This document shows, piece by piece, positions 18,288 to 27,217 of a DNA stretch of 64,000 nt. This DNA is from Loktanella sp. PT4BL (GTDB lineage Bacteria > Pseudomonadota > Alphaproteobacteria > Rhodobacterales > Rhodobacteraceae): the NCBI RefSeq assembly GCF_003201935.1, contig NZ_QJJL01000001.1, positions 1 through 64,000 of the forward strand, read 5' to 3'. The notes beneath the pieces were generated by a model. The model searched no databases and was not told the DNA's origin. It saw only the letters and a program-made list of their open reading frames with translations. Position 1 is the first letter of the stretch; each line of letters begins with the position of its first letter. The translations under genes were made by a program, and so were the position numbers.

Positions 18288-18899
18288 ATGGCCAACCACC
18301 TTTACAAGAATGATCTGCCGAACGGGCTTGATCTGGGCCCGATTGTCGCAATTGACTGCGAAACGATGGGATTGAACCCGCATCGTGACAGGCTGTGCCT
18401 GATCCAGATGTCCGGCGGCGACGGGGACTGCCATCTTGTTCAGGTCACCCCTGGCCAGACCGCTGCACCCAATCTCTGTGCAATGCTGGAAAACCCCGAT
18501 GTGCTCAAACTCTTCCACTTTGGCCGCTTTGACATCGCCGCCCTCTTGAACGCCTTTGGCGCTTTAGCGGCCCCCGTTTACTGTACTAAAATCGCATCAA
18601 AGCTGGTGCGCACCTATACAGATCGCCACGGGCTTAAGGTTCTGTTGCAGGATATGGTTGGCGTCGACATTTCAAAGCACCAACAGCAAAGCGATTGGGG
18701 CGCGCCCACATTGACCGAGGCGCAACTTGATTACGCCGCCTCAGATGTCCTTTATCTGCACCAACTGAAGGAAAAATTCGATATCCTGCTGGCCCGTGAA
18801 GGCCGCACTGAAATTGCGCAGGCCTGTTTTGATTTTCTGCCAACACGTGCCAGACTTGACCTCGCGGGTTGGCCCGAACTTGACATCTTTTCGCACTGA
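18288..18899 (+). CDS. rnd: Ribonuclease D (short form)
   Basis: A 203-residue DEDDy 3'-5' exoribonuclease. Exo I is AIDCETMGL (Asp and Glu), Exo II is FHFGRFDIAAL, and Exo III is YAASDVLYLH with the Tyr and Asp. It lacks the HRDC domains of Escherichia coli RNase D and matches the short alphaproteobacterial type. ATG 18288 follows AAGGG by 6 bases. The stop overlaps the kdsD start (TGATG), placing it at the head of the kdsD-lpt run. Confidence 0.88.
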   Translation: MANHLYKNDLPNGLDLGPIVAIDCETMGLNPHRDRLCLIQMSGGDGDCHLVQVTPGQTAAPNLCAMLENPDVLKLFHFGRFDIAALLNAFGALAAPVYCTKIASKLVRTYTDRHGLKVLLQDMVGVDISKHQQQSDWGAPTLTEAQLDYAASDVLYLHQLKEKFDILLAREGRTEIAQACFDFLPTRARLDLAGWPELDIFSH

Positions 18900-19867
18900 T
18901 GGCCGATCATCAGAAATTCCTTGCCACCGCGCATCGCGTGATCACGCAAGAGGCAGACGCGCTGACCATTCTGGCCGACGGGTTGAGCGAAAGCTTTGGA
19001 CAGGCGGTTGAGCTTTTGTTGAATGCCAATGGGCGGGTGATCGTCTCTGGCATGGGCAAATCAGGGCATATCGCCCGCAAGATCGCTGCAACCTTCGCCA
19101 GCACCGGCACGCCCGCACATTTCGTACACCCCGCCGAGGCAAGCCACGGTGATCTGGGCATGATGACGCGCGGTGATGTTGTGCTGGTGCTGTCCAATTC
19201 AGGTGAAACACCCGAACTCGCCGATCTTGTGGCCTATACGCGGCGCTTTGGCATCCCGATGATCGGTGTCGCCAGCAGGCCGGAAAGCACACTCTTGCAA
19301 CGGGCCGATGTCGCCATCGTTTTGCCCGCCCTGAAAGAGGCCTGCGGCACCGGCGTCGTGCCCACAACATCAACCACCATGACGCTTGCGCTGGGCGATG
19401 CCCTTGCGGTTGCGTTGATGGAACACCGCGATTTCACGCCGGAAAACTTCCGTGAATTCCACCCCGGTGGCAAACTGGGCGCGCAATTGTCCAAGGTCTC
19501 GGACCTTATGCATGTTGATAGCACTGTCCCTCTGGTCGCGGCGGAAACCCCGATGAGCGAGGCGCTTTTGGAGATCAGCCAAAAAGGGTTCGGCGTTGTT
19601 GGTGTTGTGGATCGCGACAAGCGCCTGATCGGGATCGTCACAGACGGGGACCTGCGGCGACATATGGCAGGCTTGCTGGATCACACAGCGGGTGAAGTCA
19701 TGACCGCGCACCCTGCAACAGTCGCACCCGCCGCACTGGCAGAAGAAGCTGTCGCCATGATGAACGCAAAGAAGATCACCTGCCTGTTCGCGGTTGATCC
19801 AAACGGTGACGGCAAAGTGTCAGGGTTCCTGCATATTCACGACTGCCTGCGCGCCGGGATCGTCTAG
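18899..19867 (+). CDS. kdsD: Arabinose-5-phosphate isomerase
   Basis: A 322-residue enzyme converting ribulose-5-phosphate to arabinose-5-phosphate, the first step of Kdo synthesis. An N-terminal SIS domain has VSGMGKSGHIARKIAATFAS near residue 50 and VLSNSGETPEL near 100. Two CBS domains (~205-320) end with DGDLRRHM and FLHIHDCLRAGIV. It could equally be named kpsF, but the context of lptC-lptA-lptB favours the LPS role. Confidence 0.94.
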   Translation: MADHQKFLATAHRVITQEADALTILADGLSESFGQAVELLLNANGRVIVSGMGKSGHIARKIAATFASTGTPAHFVHPAEASHGDLGMMTRGDVVLVLSNSGETPELADLVAYTRRFGIPMIGVASRPESTLLQRADVAIVLPALKEACGTGVVPTTSTTMTLALGDALAVALMEHRDFTPENFREFHPGGKLGAQLSKVSDLMHVDSTVPLVAAETPMSEALLEISQKGFGVVGVVDRDKRLIGIVTDGDLRRHMAGLLDHTAGEVMTAHPATVAPAALAEEAVAMMNAKKITCLFAVDPNGDGKVSGFLHIHDCLRAGIV

Positions 19868-19869
19868 CC

Positions 19870-20472
19870 TTGGGCCCGTCCGAACATCTCTATTCCCAGC
19901 TTGTTGGATGGGCGAAGATTATCCTCCCACTTGGGGCTTTGGCGCTGCTATCGACTTTGTTCCTTTTTGCGCGCGCAACACCGGATCAGGACAACATTAC
20001 CATCGCAGATGTCGAAGCAATTGCCCGCGAACAGCGCGTCTCTGCGCCAGAGTTTTCCGGTGTGACCGACGATGGCGCCGTGATCGTCATATCGGCCGCA
20101 ACGGCGCGACCCGACACAGACCGTCCCGACACGATGAGCATCAATGATATGCGTCTGCGCATGGACAACGCCGATGGCAGCAGTGTTGAAGTGACTGCAA
20201 CCGAGGGCGAGGTTGACGGGCGCGGCCAGATCGCCCGCTTTCTCGGCCTTGCCCGGCTGATCACGTCGGACGGGTATCAAATGGAAACCAACGGATTGAT
20301 CGCAGAACTTGCGACGGGACGCATTACATCTGACGGCCTGTTGGAAATCCGCGCCCCGTTCGGGGACCTGACCGCCGGAAAAGTCACATTTCAGTCGGCT
20401 GTAGGCGGCAAAGCACAGGAGATACTGTTCACTGACGGCGTCCGCCTGCTATATAACCCCCAAACACCGTGA
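19870..20472 (+). CDS. lptC: LPS export protein LptC
   Basis: A 200-residue bitopic membrane protein. One N-terminal helix (~16-34, ILPLGALALLSTLFLFA) anchors a periplasmic beta-jellyroll domain with repeated strands such as LRMDNADGSSVEVTATEGEV. LptC hands LPS from LptBFG to LptA. The start is a TTG at 19870, 2 bases after the kdsD stop, with CGGGAT upstream; no ATG is near. It overlaps the possible GTG start of lptA. Confidence 0.88.
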   Translation: MGPSEHLYSQLVGWAKIILPLGALALLSTLFLFARATPDQDNITIADVEAIAREQRVSAPEFSGVTDDGAVIVISAATARPDTDRPDTMSINDMRLRMDNADGSSVEVTATEGEVDGRGQIARFLGLARLITSDGYQMETNGLIAELATGRITSDGLLEIRAPFGDLTAGKVTFQSAVGGKAQEILFTDGVRLLYNPQTP

Positions 20473-20489
20473 TGAAGGATCCTGCATTT

Positions 20490-20975
20490 ATGCTGAAACA
20501 GATCGCATTTTGCGCAGCTCTTTCTCTGACCTTGCCGGTAACTACCTATGCCCAGACCAACATCAATCTGGGCGGCATGGAGGTTGATACAAGCGCGGCT
20601 GTCGAGTTGACCGCGGATAGTCTTTCGATTGATCAGGCCAGCGGCACCGCCGTCTTTGATGGAAACGTGATGATCGTGCAGGGCGACCTGCGCCTGACGG
20701 CAGGCCGCGTCGAGGTGATCTATGGTGCGGATACTTCGGAAATCTCGCGCCTTCTTGCATCTGAAGGTGTGACTTTCGTCACCGCCGATGAAGCCGCGGA
20801 AGCGCAGCAGGCCGATTACGACATTGCCAGCGGCCTTTTGGTGATGACAGGCGATGTGCTGTTGACGCAGGGGCCCAGCGCAATTTCAGCAGGGCAGATG
20901 ACGATCAATGTCACGGATGGTACCGCCACAATGGAAGGGCGGGTACGCACCGTTCTTCAACAAGGTGGCAACTGA
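20490..20975 (+). CDS. lptA: LPS transport periplasmic protein LptA
   Basis: A 161-residue periplasmic bridge protein. The signal peptide (~1-22, cleavage after TYA) is followed by OstA-type strands: VELTADSLSIDQASGTAVFD and GDVLLTQGPSAISAGQMTIN. It carries LPS across the periplasm. I prefer ATG 20490 because AAGGA lies 10 bases upstream and the signal peptide then starts properly; ATG 20472 or GTG 20469 are alternatives overlapping lptC. The stop overlaps the lptB start (TGATG). Confidence 0.88.
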   Translation: MLKQIAFCAALSLTLPVTTYAQTNINLGGMEVDTSAAVELTADSLSIDQASGTAVFDGNVMIVQGDLRLTAGRVEVIYGADTSEISRLLASEGVTFVTADEAAEAQQADYDIASGLLVMTGDVLLTQGPSAISAGQMTINVTDGTATMEGRVRTVLQQGGN

Positions 20976-21736
20976 TGCCTGACGCGCCTCAACTCAGCAT
21001 CAAGGAAGGTGACGTCGGGCTGCACATCGTCAATCTACGCAAGAGCTATCGCAAGCGGCCGGTGATCCGCGATGTAAGCATTGACCTTGGGCGGGGTGAA
21101 GTCGTGGCCTTACTTGGTCCGAATGGTTCGGGAAAAACGACCTGCTTTTATTCAATTGCCGGGCTGGTTACCCCCGAAGGCGGCCACGTCATCATTGATG
21201 GCCGTGATGTGACAACACTACCGATGTATCGCCGCGCGCAGCTTGGGATCGGGTATCTGCCGCAGGAAATGTCGATCTTTCGCGGCATGTCGGTCGAGGA
21301 TAACATCATGTCGATCCTTGAAATCGCCGTGCCGGACAAGCACCGTCGCAGAGAGCGGCTGGAAGAACTTTTGTCCGAATTCTCGATCGAACATCTGCGT
21401 CGCGCTTCGGCAATGGCACTTTCGGGTGGTGAACGCCGACGGGTCGAGATCGCGCGCTGCCTTGCCGCTGGGCCCAAATATGTCCTGCTGGACGAACCTT
21501 TTGCCGGCGTTGACCCGATCGCAGTTGGCGAAATCCGGCATCTGGTGGCAGACCTCAAGAACCGCGGCATCGGCGTTTTGATCACAGACCATAACGTGCA
21601 GGAGACGCTTCAGATCGTTGACCGCGCCTATATCCTGCACAATGGCAAAGTCCTGATGAGCGGCACCACCCAAGAGGTGATCCAGGACGAAAACGTCCGC
21701 CGCGTCTATCTTGGGAACAACTTCCGCGTAAACTGA
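20975..21736 (+). CDS. lptB: LPS export ABC transporter ATPase LptB
   Basis: A 253-residue ABC ATPase powering LPS extraction from the inner membrane with LptF and LptG, which are not in this window. The Walker A is GPNGSGKTT, the Q-loop lies in GIGYLPQEMSIFRGM, the signature is ALSGGERRRVEIAR, the Walker B is YVLLDEPFAGVDP, and the switch His is in LITDHN. Length and motifs are normal. No rpoN follows; the next gene is hpf after 235 bases. Confidence 0.96.
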   Translation: MPDAPQLSIKEGDVGLHIVNLRKSYRKRPVIRDVSIDLGRGEVVALLGPNGSGKTTCFYSIAGLVTPEGGHVIIDGRDVTTLPMYRRAQLGIGYLPQEMSIFRGMSVEDNIMSILEIAVPDKHRRRERLEELLSEFSIEHLRRASAMALSGGERRRVEIARCLAAGPKYVLLDEPFAGVDPIAVGEIRHLVADLKNRGIGVLITDHNVQETLQIVDRAYILHNGKVLMSGTTQEVIQDENVRRVYLGNNFRVN

Positions 21737-21809
21737 TTCTTTTGCGCCGTTAATCTTTGCATCATTGACAACTGACCACGATTCATCGCCAAATAGAGGT
21801 GATGACAAA

Positions 21810-21934
21810 CCCGTTTTCTTTCCCCGCATGTATGCCGGCCAACCGCCGACCGATGTGGATAAGGTTAACGAAAACGGGGTGTTATCGTGATCCACTCATA
21901 TAACTTTGCTTTGGTTTGCCGCAAAATCGGCAAA
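21810..21934 (+). promoter_or_regulatory. Inverted repeats in the hpf upstream region
   Basis: Two perfect inverted repeats lie before hpf. CCCGTTTTC (21810-21818) and GAAAACGGG (21870-21878) are 51 bases apart. TTTGCCG (21915-21921) and CGGCAAA (21928-21934) are 6 bases apart, about 38 bases before the start codon. The second is compact enough to be an operator or an mRNA hairpin. I could not fix the promoter. Confidence 0.4.
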
Positions 21935-21971
21935 GATCCTTGTTCTGTTATGATCCAATAAAGGAGATACG

Positions 21972-22547
21972 ATGCGTTACCAAATCAGTGGAAAACAAAT
22001 CGACATTGGCGCAGCGCTACAAACTCATGTGCAGACCGAGTTGGCAGAAATTCTGAGCAAATATGCCGGGCGCCCGACAGAGGCTTATGTCGTGTTTTCA
22101 AAATCAGGCCACGAATATGTCTGTGAATCCGTGGTGCATCTTTCAACCGGTCTCAACGCGCAGGCAACGGGCAAAGCGAACGAGATTTACGCCGCTTTTG
22201 ATGCAAGTGCCGAGAAAATGGACAAACAGCTGCGGCGCTATAAACGCCGTCTGAAGGATCACCACAAGGAACGATCACAGCCAGTTGAACTTTCGGACGC
22301 CGGATCATATATCCTCGAATCAAGAGAAGAGTCTGATGAGGATGGGCAAGACTCGGTCAATGCAATGATCGTTGCCGAGATGGAGACGAAAATTCCATCA
22401 CTGTCTGTCGGTGAGGCGGTCATGCAGATGGAAATCGCCAGTGCGCCGGTATTGGTTTTCCGGAACGAGAAACATAACGGGGTGAACGTCGTTTATCGGC
22501 GGGACGACGGAAACATCGGATGGATCGACCCACGTAACTCGGGTTAG
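21972..22547 (+). CDS. hpf: Ribosome hibernation promoting factor, long form
   Basis: A 191-residue long HPF that dimerises 70S ribosomes in stationary phase. The N-terminal S30AE domain (~1-100) runs from MRYQISGKQIDIGAALQTHV through KMDKQLRRYKRRLKDHH. After a linker comes the C-terminal dimerisation domain (~135-190) with AVMQMEIASAPVLVFRN and NVVYRRDDGNIGWIDP. AAGGAG sits 7 bases before the ATG. It is 29 bases upstream of ptsN, a common pairing in alphaproteobacteria. Confidence 0.95.
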   Translation: MRYQISGKQIDIGAALQTHVQTELAEILSKYAGRPTEAYVVFSKSGHEYVCESVVHLSTGLNAQATGKANEIYAAFDASAEKMDKQLRRYKRRLKDHHKERSQPVELSDAGSYILESREESDEDGQDSVNAMIVAEMETKIPSLSVGEAVMQMEIASAPVLVFRNEKHNGVNVVYRRDDGNIGWIDPRNSG

Positions 22548-22576
22548 ACCAACATATCAATTGAGAGACGCAATCA

Positions 22577-23041
22577 ATGCAACTTGGCGATATTCTGAAG
22601 GCGAGTGCTGTAAAGACTATTTCATCTTGCACCAGCAAGAAGCGTCTCTTTCATGATCTGGGCGAACTTGCTGAAGCCAGCTATGGCATCAGCGCGTCCA
22701 GCGTGATCGAAGCATTGATGGATCGCGAAAACCTTGGGCCAACAGGTGTGGGCCAAGGTATCGCGCTGCCTCATGCGCGCATGGCAGAGGCCAAAAGTGT
22801 TTTTGGCCTGTTCCTGCGTCTTGAAAAGCCGTTGGATTTCGATGCGGTTGACCGTCAGCCTGTGGACCTTGTTTTCGCATTGATCGCCCCCGAGGATGCA
22901 GGTGTTGAACACCTCAAGGCGCTGGCATTGGTCTCACGCACGCTGCGCAATACGTCGGTTTGCGCCAAACTCCGCGCCAATCAAGACCCCAATACGCTAC
23001 ATACAATCCTGACTGCGGTCGAATCGACGCAGGCAGCCTAG
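22577..23041 (+). CDS. ptsN: PTS IIA-like nitrogen regulatory protein
   Basis: A 154-residue EIIA(Ntr) protein of the nitrogen phosphotransferase relay, which works through phosphorylation of His66 in GIALPHARM. LRLEKPLDFDAVDRQPVDLV and LIAPEDAGVEHLKALA are family motifs. It probably regulates by protein-protein contacts (potassium transport and nitrogen or carbon balance). rpoN is not adjacent. The last four bases overlap the stop of the convergent sulfotransferase gene. Confidence 0.95.
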   Translation: MQLGDILKASAVKTISSCTSKKRLFHDLGELAEASYGISASSVIEALMDRENLGPTGVGQGIALPHARMAEAKSVFGLFLRLEKPLDFDAVDRQPVDLVFALIAPEDAGVEHLKALALVSRTLRNTSVCAKLRANQDPNTLHTILTAVESTQAA

Positions 23042-24471
23042 CGCCAGTCTCCAAACCCGAAAGCCGCATAGTCGCGCGCATATGCGTCGCGCGCTGCCGC
23101 TTCGAGCGCAGGATCATAGATCGCCGCGAGCCGCCCTTCCCACCGATGCGCCGTGTCCCCCAGCTTCGGTGATTCCGCCAGACCGACCTGCCGCGCCACA
23201 AAGCCAAGGTCTTCGGCCAGTGTTTCCTCGCGCAAGATATGATCCGGCAAGGCGAACTGCGCCATACCATGCAAGAGCGTCAGTTGGCTGGCCCATGACG
23301 GATCAACGCGAATGCTGGTCTGTCCTGCGAGGTTTGTTTTGAGGAAATCCAGAAAACCCGCAAAGGCACGCCGGTGATCTACGTCCGAATAGGTGCCGGG
23401 GTCAGCAAGGTCCGGCGCCGCCTGAGGCAGCGCAAGCTTATGCACCCTGATCAGGTTCGCACGAATTTCCGGCAGGCTTTGCGGACCATTAAGCAAAATC
23501 CGGTCACAAAACGCAGCATGTGCACGGGCAAGCGGATGCCGCAACACCGCAAAGCTGCGGTGTGTTTCATGGGTCTCCTGCCACATCCGCAGCGACTTTT
23601 GCGTGAACTTCCGGATCAGCGCCTCGGGCTGCGCATGATCCAGATCGGCCAGCCATTGCCGCACGGCTTTGTCCGGACCAGATCGCAACGGCATATATAA
23701 AACACCCGACTGCGGTGCAGCCACATAAGTCGGGATCGCAGGACCACGGTTCGGTTCAAAATGCGGGGTCCGCCCCAGATCAAAGCGATCAAGGTGCGCC
23801 AAGGCAGATGTCATCTCATCATAGTTACTTACCCGTTCCTCAAGAGGCGCGGGGTTCTGCTTTTTGAGCTTTTTGTTCACATTGGATAGCCGCGCATCGC
23901 AGCCAAGAAATTGCGCCAACCCGTTCAGTACGTCCAGATCACGGAGGTCGTCATAGCTGATATAGAACGCAGTTTGCCCGCTGGTCTGGAGCGCCCTTTG
24001 GATCCGCACCTGAAAGCTCTGAATTGCTTCAAGATGTGCCTCAAACGCGGCCGGATCAAATGTGATGGATGTCGATTTCGAATGCGTGGCATTTGTCAGT
24101 TTCCACTGCCCCGTGGCCTGCGCGATTTTCCAGCTGACGAAGCTATCCAGCGGATTGCGTGTCAGGATAATCTTCGCGCAGCGCGGATCGTCAATACAGG
24201 TATTCAGAATGCGCGGATCATGGTCGTGAAAGAAACGAAATCCCGCCAAAGTGTCGCTTTCCTTGATCTTCCCGAGTAAGGCAAAGGGATCTTTTTCGCG
24301 GGCATCCCTGTCAATGCCAAGCAGAGCGTCAGTCTTGGGGTAGCCCACAAAAGACGGGTTAAATGCCTCACCGTGGCAGGTGACGCCATCAAGCATATTG
24401 ATGTTGGCCTCCAGAAGGTTGGACCCGGTCCGCATTTCCGCCAGCAAAATGAAATAATCGAACCTGCTCAT
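23038..24471 (-). CDS. Two-domain sulfotransferase
   Basis: A 477-residue protein with a P-loop-like sulfotransferase domain at the N-terminus. The 5'-phosphosulfate site is LAEMRTGSNLLEANI (residues ~10-24) and the 3'-phosphate site is ILTRNPLDSFVSWKIA (~101-116). The C-terminal ~220 residues resemble a second, degenerate sulfotransferase-like domain (MPLRSGPDKAVRQWL, FAVLRHPLARAHAAF). It would transfer sulfate from PAPS to a glycan. The start overlaps the stop of the GT14 gene by 4 bases, so it is translationally coupled within the glycosyltransferase run. cysQ, for PAP removal, lies upstream in the same direction. Confidence 0.78.
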   Translation of the reverse strand: MSRFDYFILLAEMRTGSNLLEANINMLDGVTCHGEAFNPSFVGYPKTDALLGIDRDAREKDPFALLGKIKESDTLAGFRFFHDHDPRILNTCIDDPRCAKIILTRNPLDSFVSWKIAQATGQWKLTNATHSKSTSITFDPAAFEAHLEAIQSFQVRIQRALQTSGQTAFYISYDDLRDLDVLNGLAQFLGCDARLSNVNKKLKKQNPAPLEERVSNYDEMTSALAHLDRFDLGRTPHFEPNRGPAIPTYVAAPQSGVLYMPLRSGPDKAVRQWLADLDHAQPEALIRKFTQKSLRMWQETHETHRSFAVLRHPLARAHAAFCDRILLNGPQSLPEIRANLIRVHKLALPQAAPDLADPGTYSDVDHRRAFAGFLDFLKTNLAGQTSIRVDPSWASQLTLLHGMAQFALPDHILREETLAEDLGFVARQVGLAESPKLGDTAHRWEGRLAAIYDPALEAAARDAYARDYAAFGFGDWR

Positions 24472-26171
24472 TTCCCGCTAATCACATAGGGTTTGCGCCG
24501 CGCCACCGGTTTGGTCGCTGGTGCGTTGCCAACAGTGATATCCCCGGTCAGGAAGGGGTGCATACCCTGATTCTTCAGCTCTTGGAGATAATCCGGCAGA
24601 CCCGTCAAATCGCGCATTTTGGGGGCCTCCTTGATGGCAAGTCCACGGTGCCCCGCGATCTCGTCAATGATCGTTTGCAGCACCACCATTGGCGCTTCGA
24701 TAAACTGGGCCAATGTCATGATCTTGATCCGCGCCCGCGCGTCAGGGGATCGCAGCACCTTGAGAAATTTATCCTCGATGCGTTGCAGGCGCGCCGCCTC
24801 TGCCCGCACCTCGCTCGCCGAGCGGCCAGAGCAGAAAAGCGGGATCGACCAGGCCCCTGACACCACCCAGATGCTGGCCTGTGTGTCCTTAGCCAGGATC
24901 CAGCCGATCTCTTGGGTATCGGCGGGGCCGAACTGAAAGCAATGGTGACTGTCGCGGCCGTTCCAGATCAGATTGCTCAGGAACATTTTGCCGTTGTAGT
25001 CGCGAAGCCGCGCATTGTCAGACATGCAGCCGCGGTAAACCTCGGCCTCATCCGCAAAATGCGCACGATCCTTTGCATAAAGATGCCCGTGCACCACAGC
25101 ACCCGTTTGCTGCGTCAGCCATGACTGGAAATCGGGGAAGATATCATCAAAGCCCTGCAACACTGCATAAGGGGCGGCGGCAATGCTGGTTTGGCGGTCG
25201 ATGCTCGGAAAACGGCTTTGCATAAAAAGGCCCTGCCGCCCCAATGTACGCCGGTCAACCGCTTGTGCAAAAACGCGGTCTACCGTGCCCGAGTTGGGTT
25301 CTACTGCTTGGCGCAGGGGATCTTCCGATGCCGGAAAGGTATTGAACAAAAGATCGGCGTCGCGCCAGATTTTCCGCGCCACAAAGCACTTCGAGCGCTG
25401 CAAAAGTTCAACGTGATCATCAAAAAAGATGTGCGGTTTGCCCTGAAAATCAAACTTCGCAAGGGTGAGTGAGCGGCTTTCGATCTTGCGCGAATGAAGC
25501 CGCGCCAGGGTCTGATAGTAGCTTTCATCAGGGATCCAGACCTTGCGGAAATACGCGTCATAAGTCCCACGGTTCGGGTCGCGCAAGATCGCGTCAAGCG
25601 TTTGACGTGTCAGGCACCACCACTGCGAACCCATGTGGGGCACAACACCTTCTGGAATGCGGCGTTTATACCCAACTGCCTGCTGCAACTTCACAAAGGC
25701 ATCAAACAGTCTGCGGTGCTTTTTCCAAGCAAAGGGAAACCGCAGCGTGAAACGTTCACGATCCAGACCACCGACTGTCCAAGGAACATCCGCTGTTGTC
25801 GCGCTTTCAATGAAGTCCGTGTCTGGGTGTGCATCCAGATAGCACCGCAACTCTGCAATCGGGCGCAACGGGAGACAGGCGCCAGAGGCCAGAAACACGT
25901 GCTGAACCTCCGGGAATTCTTCGAGCAAAAGCGTCGCGGCTTCTTGGGATGCGGCCACCAACCCCCAAGTGCCCCATTCGCAGCGGTGCCGTGCGCAAAA
26001 CCGGACATCGGGCAGGTCCGCCAAAGACTCGACAAAGTGGTCATAGGTCTGCGATGGCACATTGCTGTCGACGTGGACAACAACGGGACAACCGGCTCCG
26101 GCCCAATGGCGCACCATCTGTTCGGCGCGGTCAAAGGCTGTGTGGACCAGCATAATGACACCCAAGCTCAT
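24468..26171 (-). CDS. GT14 (core-2/I-branching type) glycosyltransferase
   Basis: A 567-residue protein. The N-terminal ~250 residues look like the Branch domain of beta-1,6-N-acetylglucosaminyltransferases: LVHTAFDRAEQMVRHW, VVVHVDSN, WGTWGLVAASQEA, FLASGACLPLRPI, GSQWWCLTRQTLDAIL and IPDESYYQTL with the probable catalytic Glu. The C-terminal ~300 residues form a separate domain found attached to such enzymes in Rhodobacterales; its role is unknown. It probably adds a sugar branch in a surface polysaccharide. It overlaps both neighbours by 4 bases. Confidence 0.8.
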   Translation of the reverse strand: MSLGVIMLVHTAFDRAEQMVRHWAGAGCPVVVHVDSNVPSQTYDHFVESLADLPDVRFCARHRCEWGTWGLVAASQEAATLLLEEFPEVQHVFLASGACLPLRPIAELRCYLDAHPDTDFIESATTADVPWTVGGLDRERFTLRFPFAWKKHRRLFDAFVKLQQAVGYKRRIPEGVVPHMGSQWWCLTRQTLDAILRDPNRGTYDAYFRKVWIPDESYYQTLARLHSRKIESRSLTLAKFDFQGKPHIFFDDHVELLQRSKCFVARKIWRDADLLFNTFPASEDPLRQAVEPNSGTVDRVFAQAVDRRTLGRQGLFMQSRFPSIDRQTSIAAAPYAVLQGFDDIFPDFQSWLTQQTGAVVHGHLYAKDRAHFADEAEVYRGCMSDNARLRDYNGKMFLSNLIWNGRDSHHCFQFGPADTQEIGWILAKDTQASIWVVSGAWSIPLFCSGRSASEVRAEAARLQRIEDKFLKVLRSPDARARIKIMTLAQFIEAPMVVLQTIIDEIAGHRGLAIKEAPKMRDLTGLPDYLQELKNQGMHPFLTGDITVGNAPATKPVARRKPYVISGK

Positions 26172-27178
26172 GCCCAGTTCCCCTTGGACATCAGGCCTAA
26201 GACCTCAAGCTGTCGCCAGTTGATGTATTGCTCGCTCCACTGGCACCATAAATCCGGGTCGGCACCGTGCCGTTCCGCATAGGTTTTGTATTCGCGCCCG
26301 TCTTTGTAGTGCTCGGCGCGCGTCGCCTCTTCGACGGCGCGATCGCCAAAGGTGTTCAGGAATTTCGCGTGCAGCAAGATACCGGATGTCTTTTCCCCAC
26401 CCTGCTGATCGTAAACGAGGTTCAATCCGCGCGGCAGCATCATGTGGGTCGAGCTGACATAGGCATAGGGGCGGCGCCATTTGACGAAAGGGACTTTGTT
26501 CAGTGCCGGCGCCTGCTTTGGTTTGCTGGCAAAGAAACTGCGCGCGCGCGGTCCACCCTGTATCCAGAGGTTTTTCAGCAGCTTGTTCTGGGTCATGAAA
26601 TAATTGCCCGGATCGAACCAGTTGGCGGTTTGAAACGGATCATCGCCGCGCCGATAAGTCGTCTGCCCTACCGGTCCTTTGGGGTACATATCCAGCAACA
26701 TCGCACCGAAGGACCGGACATCAGACGCGTCCAGCCAGTCTGCCAAGGCGCGGATAGGCCGTGTGTCGCAGAACGGATAGACAAAGAACTCGTCCACATC
26801 GACAGTCAGCGCCCAATGCCCGTGCCCGTATTTGCCTTGCAAATATGTCAGCCAATCAACGCCATAGCGCGCCTCGCCGTAAGGCGCATCGGTACGCCAC
26901 AAAGATACGTCAGGCTGTTCACGGGCGAAATCGCTTCCTGCGTCCTCGCTCCCGTTGTCGATCATCAGGAAATGATTGATCCCGAGCTTGCGGTAGTAAT
27001 CAAAGAAAAATGGCAGGCGGATGTCTTCGTTGCGGAAGGTGCAGAAAAGCAAGACGTCATTCGGTGCGATATCTTTCGTCCTGTCCGACACCGCGACAAG
27101 TTCCCGCCCCTTACGCAGCGCGCGCATGCGCAGGCGTTTCCGCTGCCACCGTAAACGATATGACGTCAAAATGCTCAC
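26168..27178 (-). CDS. GT2-like glycosyltransferase, paralogue A
   Basis: A 336-residue cytoplasmic glycosyltransferase of the Glyco_tranf_2_4 type. A basic N-terminus precedes FCTFRNEDIRLPFFFDYYRK, LMIDNGSEDAG, and the metal-binding region WALTVDVDEFFVYP with DxD. The C-terminal half has LNKVPFVKWRRPYAYVSSTH and LLHAKFLNTF. Close in length and motif order to the next gene, so the pair arose by tandem duplication. Donor and acceptor are unknown. It overlaps the GT14 gene by 4 bases. Confidence 0.8.
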   Translation of the reverse strand: MSILTSYRLRWQRKRLRMRALRKGRELVAVSDRTKDIAPNDVLLFCTFRNEDIRLPFFFDYYRKLGINHFLMIDNGSEDAGSDFAREQPDVSLWRTDAPYGEARYGVDWLTYLQGKYGHGHWALTVDVDEFFVYPFCDTRPIRALADWLDASDVRSFGAMLLDMYPKGPVGQTTYRRGDDPFQTANWFDPGNYFMTQNKLLKNLWIQGGPRARSFFASKPKQAPALNKVPFVKWRRPYAYVSSTHMMLPRGLNLVYDQQGGEKTSGILLHAKFLNTFGDRAVEEATRAEHYKDGREYKTYAERHGADPDLWCQWSEQYINWRQLEVLGLMSKGNWA

Positions 27179-27217
27179 AATAGCTGTGCCCTGTTTCGTC
27201 TTTTTCCCGCCTGCATA

